15,703 nt of DNA from JAYSRU01 sp043720875 (lineage in GTDB: Bacteria; Bacteroidota; Bacteroidia; Flavobacteriales_D; Crocinitomicaceae): contig JAYSRU010000091.1 of assembly GCA_043720875.1 (NCBI GenBank), forward strand, positions 1 to 15,703, in the 5' to 3' direction. Position numbers and translations under genes: made by a program. A model generated the notes under the pieces. The model searched no databases. It saw only the letters and a list, made by a program, of their open reading frames with translations, and was not told the DNA's origin. Each line of letters opens with the position of its first letter. The first letter of the stretch is position 1. Of this stretch, positions 15,171 through 15,703 are shown in pieces.

Positions 15171-15703
15171 ATGTCGAAATATCAAGCTCAGATAGATGCA
15201 TTCATGACAAAAGTAAGGTCAACGAATGGTCACGAAACAGAATTCCTTCAAGCAGTATTGGAAGTAGCAGAAGCTGTTATTCCTTTAGTTGAAGAAACAC
15301 CAAAGTACAAAGCGGCCAAAATTTTGGATCGTATTGTTGAACCGGAAAGAACAATCTTATTCCGCGTTCCATGGTTAGATGACAAAGGAGAAATTCAAGT
15401 GAACCGCGGTTACCGTGTTGAATTTAATTCAGCAATCGGACCATACAAAGGTGGTTTACGTTTTCACCCTTCTGTGAATTTGTCAATTCTTAAGTTTTTA
15501 GGATTCGAACAAGTTTTCAAAAACTCACTTACAACTTTGCCAATGGGTGGAGGTAAAGGTGGTTCTGATTTTGATCCAAAAGGAAAATCAGACAATGAAG
15601 TTATGAAATTTTGTCAATCGTTTATGACAGAACTTTGTCGCCATATCGGACCTAATACAGATGTACCTGCTGGTGATATCGGTGTTGGTGGTCGTGAGAT
15701 CGG
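15171..15703 (+). CDS. gdhA: Glutamate dehydrogenase, 3' end cut by the window edge
   Basis: The first 177 complete codons of a hexameric glutamate dehydrogenase are present. The enzyme interconverts glutamate with 2-oxoglutarate and ammonia; the GdhA branch seen here is usually NADP(H)-specific and serves ammonia assimilation, but the cofactor-binding domain lies beyond the edge. Key residues are visible: the substrate Lys in GPYKGGLRFHPSVN (about 93), the catalytic Lys129 in PMGGGKGGSDFDPKGKSD, and the catalytic Asp169 in DVPAGDIGVGGREI. The 40-residue Lys-Asp distance equals that of the Clostridium symbiosum enzyme. Start is ATG 15171, with an N-terminal length typical for this branch. It follows the RND terminator and has its own promoter. 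Confidence 0.95.
   Translation, partial: MSKYQAQIDAFMTKVRSTNGHETEFLQAVLEVAEAVIPLVEETPKYKAAKILDRIVEPERTILFRVPWLDDKGEIQVNRGYRVEFNSAIGPYKGGLRFHPSVNLSILKFLGFEQVFKNSLTTLPMGGGKGGSDFDPKGKSDNEVMKFCQSFMTELCRHIGPNTDVPAGDIGVGGREI

Noticed and set aside
1..15703. CRISPR arrays, insertion sequences, integrases or phage genes
   Set aside because: No regularly spaced repeats, terminal inverted repeats, transposase or recombinase motifs were seen on either strand.

Overview
The window looks like chromosomal DNA of a low-GC member of the Bacteroidota, most likely Flavobacteriales (a Crocinitomicaceae/Fluviicola-like relative would fit, but the genus is a guess). The evidence is the repeated Bacteroidota-type -7 promoter element TAnnTTTG upstream of many genes, the near absence of Shine-Dalgarno sequences, and families typical of the phylum: SC-type lipoproteins, a DUF5777-like beta-barrel and a small acidic Bacteroidota-style hypothetical. 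No insertion sequence, phage gene, CRISPR array or integrase was seen.

Region 1 (1-3743, all minus strand) holds a lipoprotein gene cut by the left edge, a two-domain VOC (glyoxalase/bleomycin-resistance fold) protein, and a tight three-gene unit: low-specificity threonine aldolase, a TTG-started lipoprotein, and a small acidic conserved hypothetical. Region 2 (3835-5832) has a plus-strand TauE/SafE-type permease meeting, tail to tail with one base between stop codons, a minus-strand pair of shikimate kinase (aroK) and a transglutaminase-fold protein joined by a TAATG overlap. Region 3 (5889-6051) is a single tRNA gene with a clear promoter and an intrinsic terminator. By position its anticodon is UUU (Lys), but the normally invariant U33 is an A.

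Region 4 (6095-8448, minus strand) is a three-gene unit closed by its own terminator: a diheme c-type cytochrome, a DUF5777-like outer-membrane beta-barrel, and a small cytochrome-like lipoprotein with a CX4CH heme site. Together they suggest a small envelope electron-transfer module. Region 5 (8586-14927, plus strand) is a complete tripartite RND efflux operon: TetR regulator, TolC-type outer-membrane factor, periplasmic adaptor and HAE1-type RND pump, ending in a strong hairpin. The 188-bp divergent spacer between regions 4 and 5 has a perfect 8-2-8 inverted repeat over the tetR -7 element and further copies of the same half-site, one over the putative promoter of the cytochrome unit. This makes it a candidate TetR operator array that could link the two units. 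Region 6 (15131-15703) starts a glutamate dehydrogenase gene (gdhA) that runs off the right edge.

The strongest points for follow-up are the A33 tRNA, the repeated TetR-like half-sites in the divergent spacer, the cytochrome/beta-barrel/cytochrome-lipoprotein module, and at least three genes (the first lipoprotein, aroK and tetR) whose -7 element lies only 4-6 bases from the start codon, predicting leaderless transcripts.
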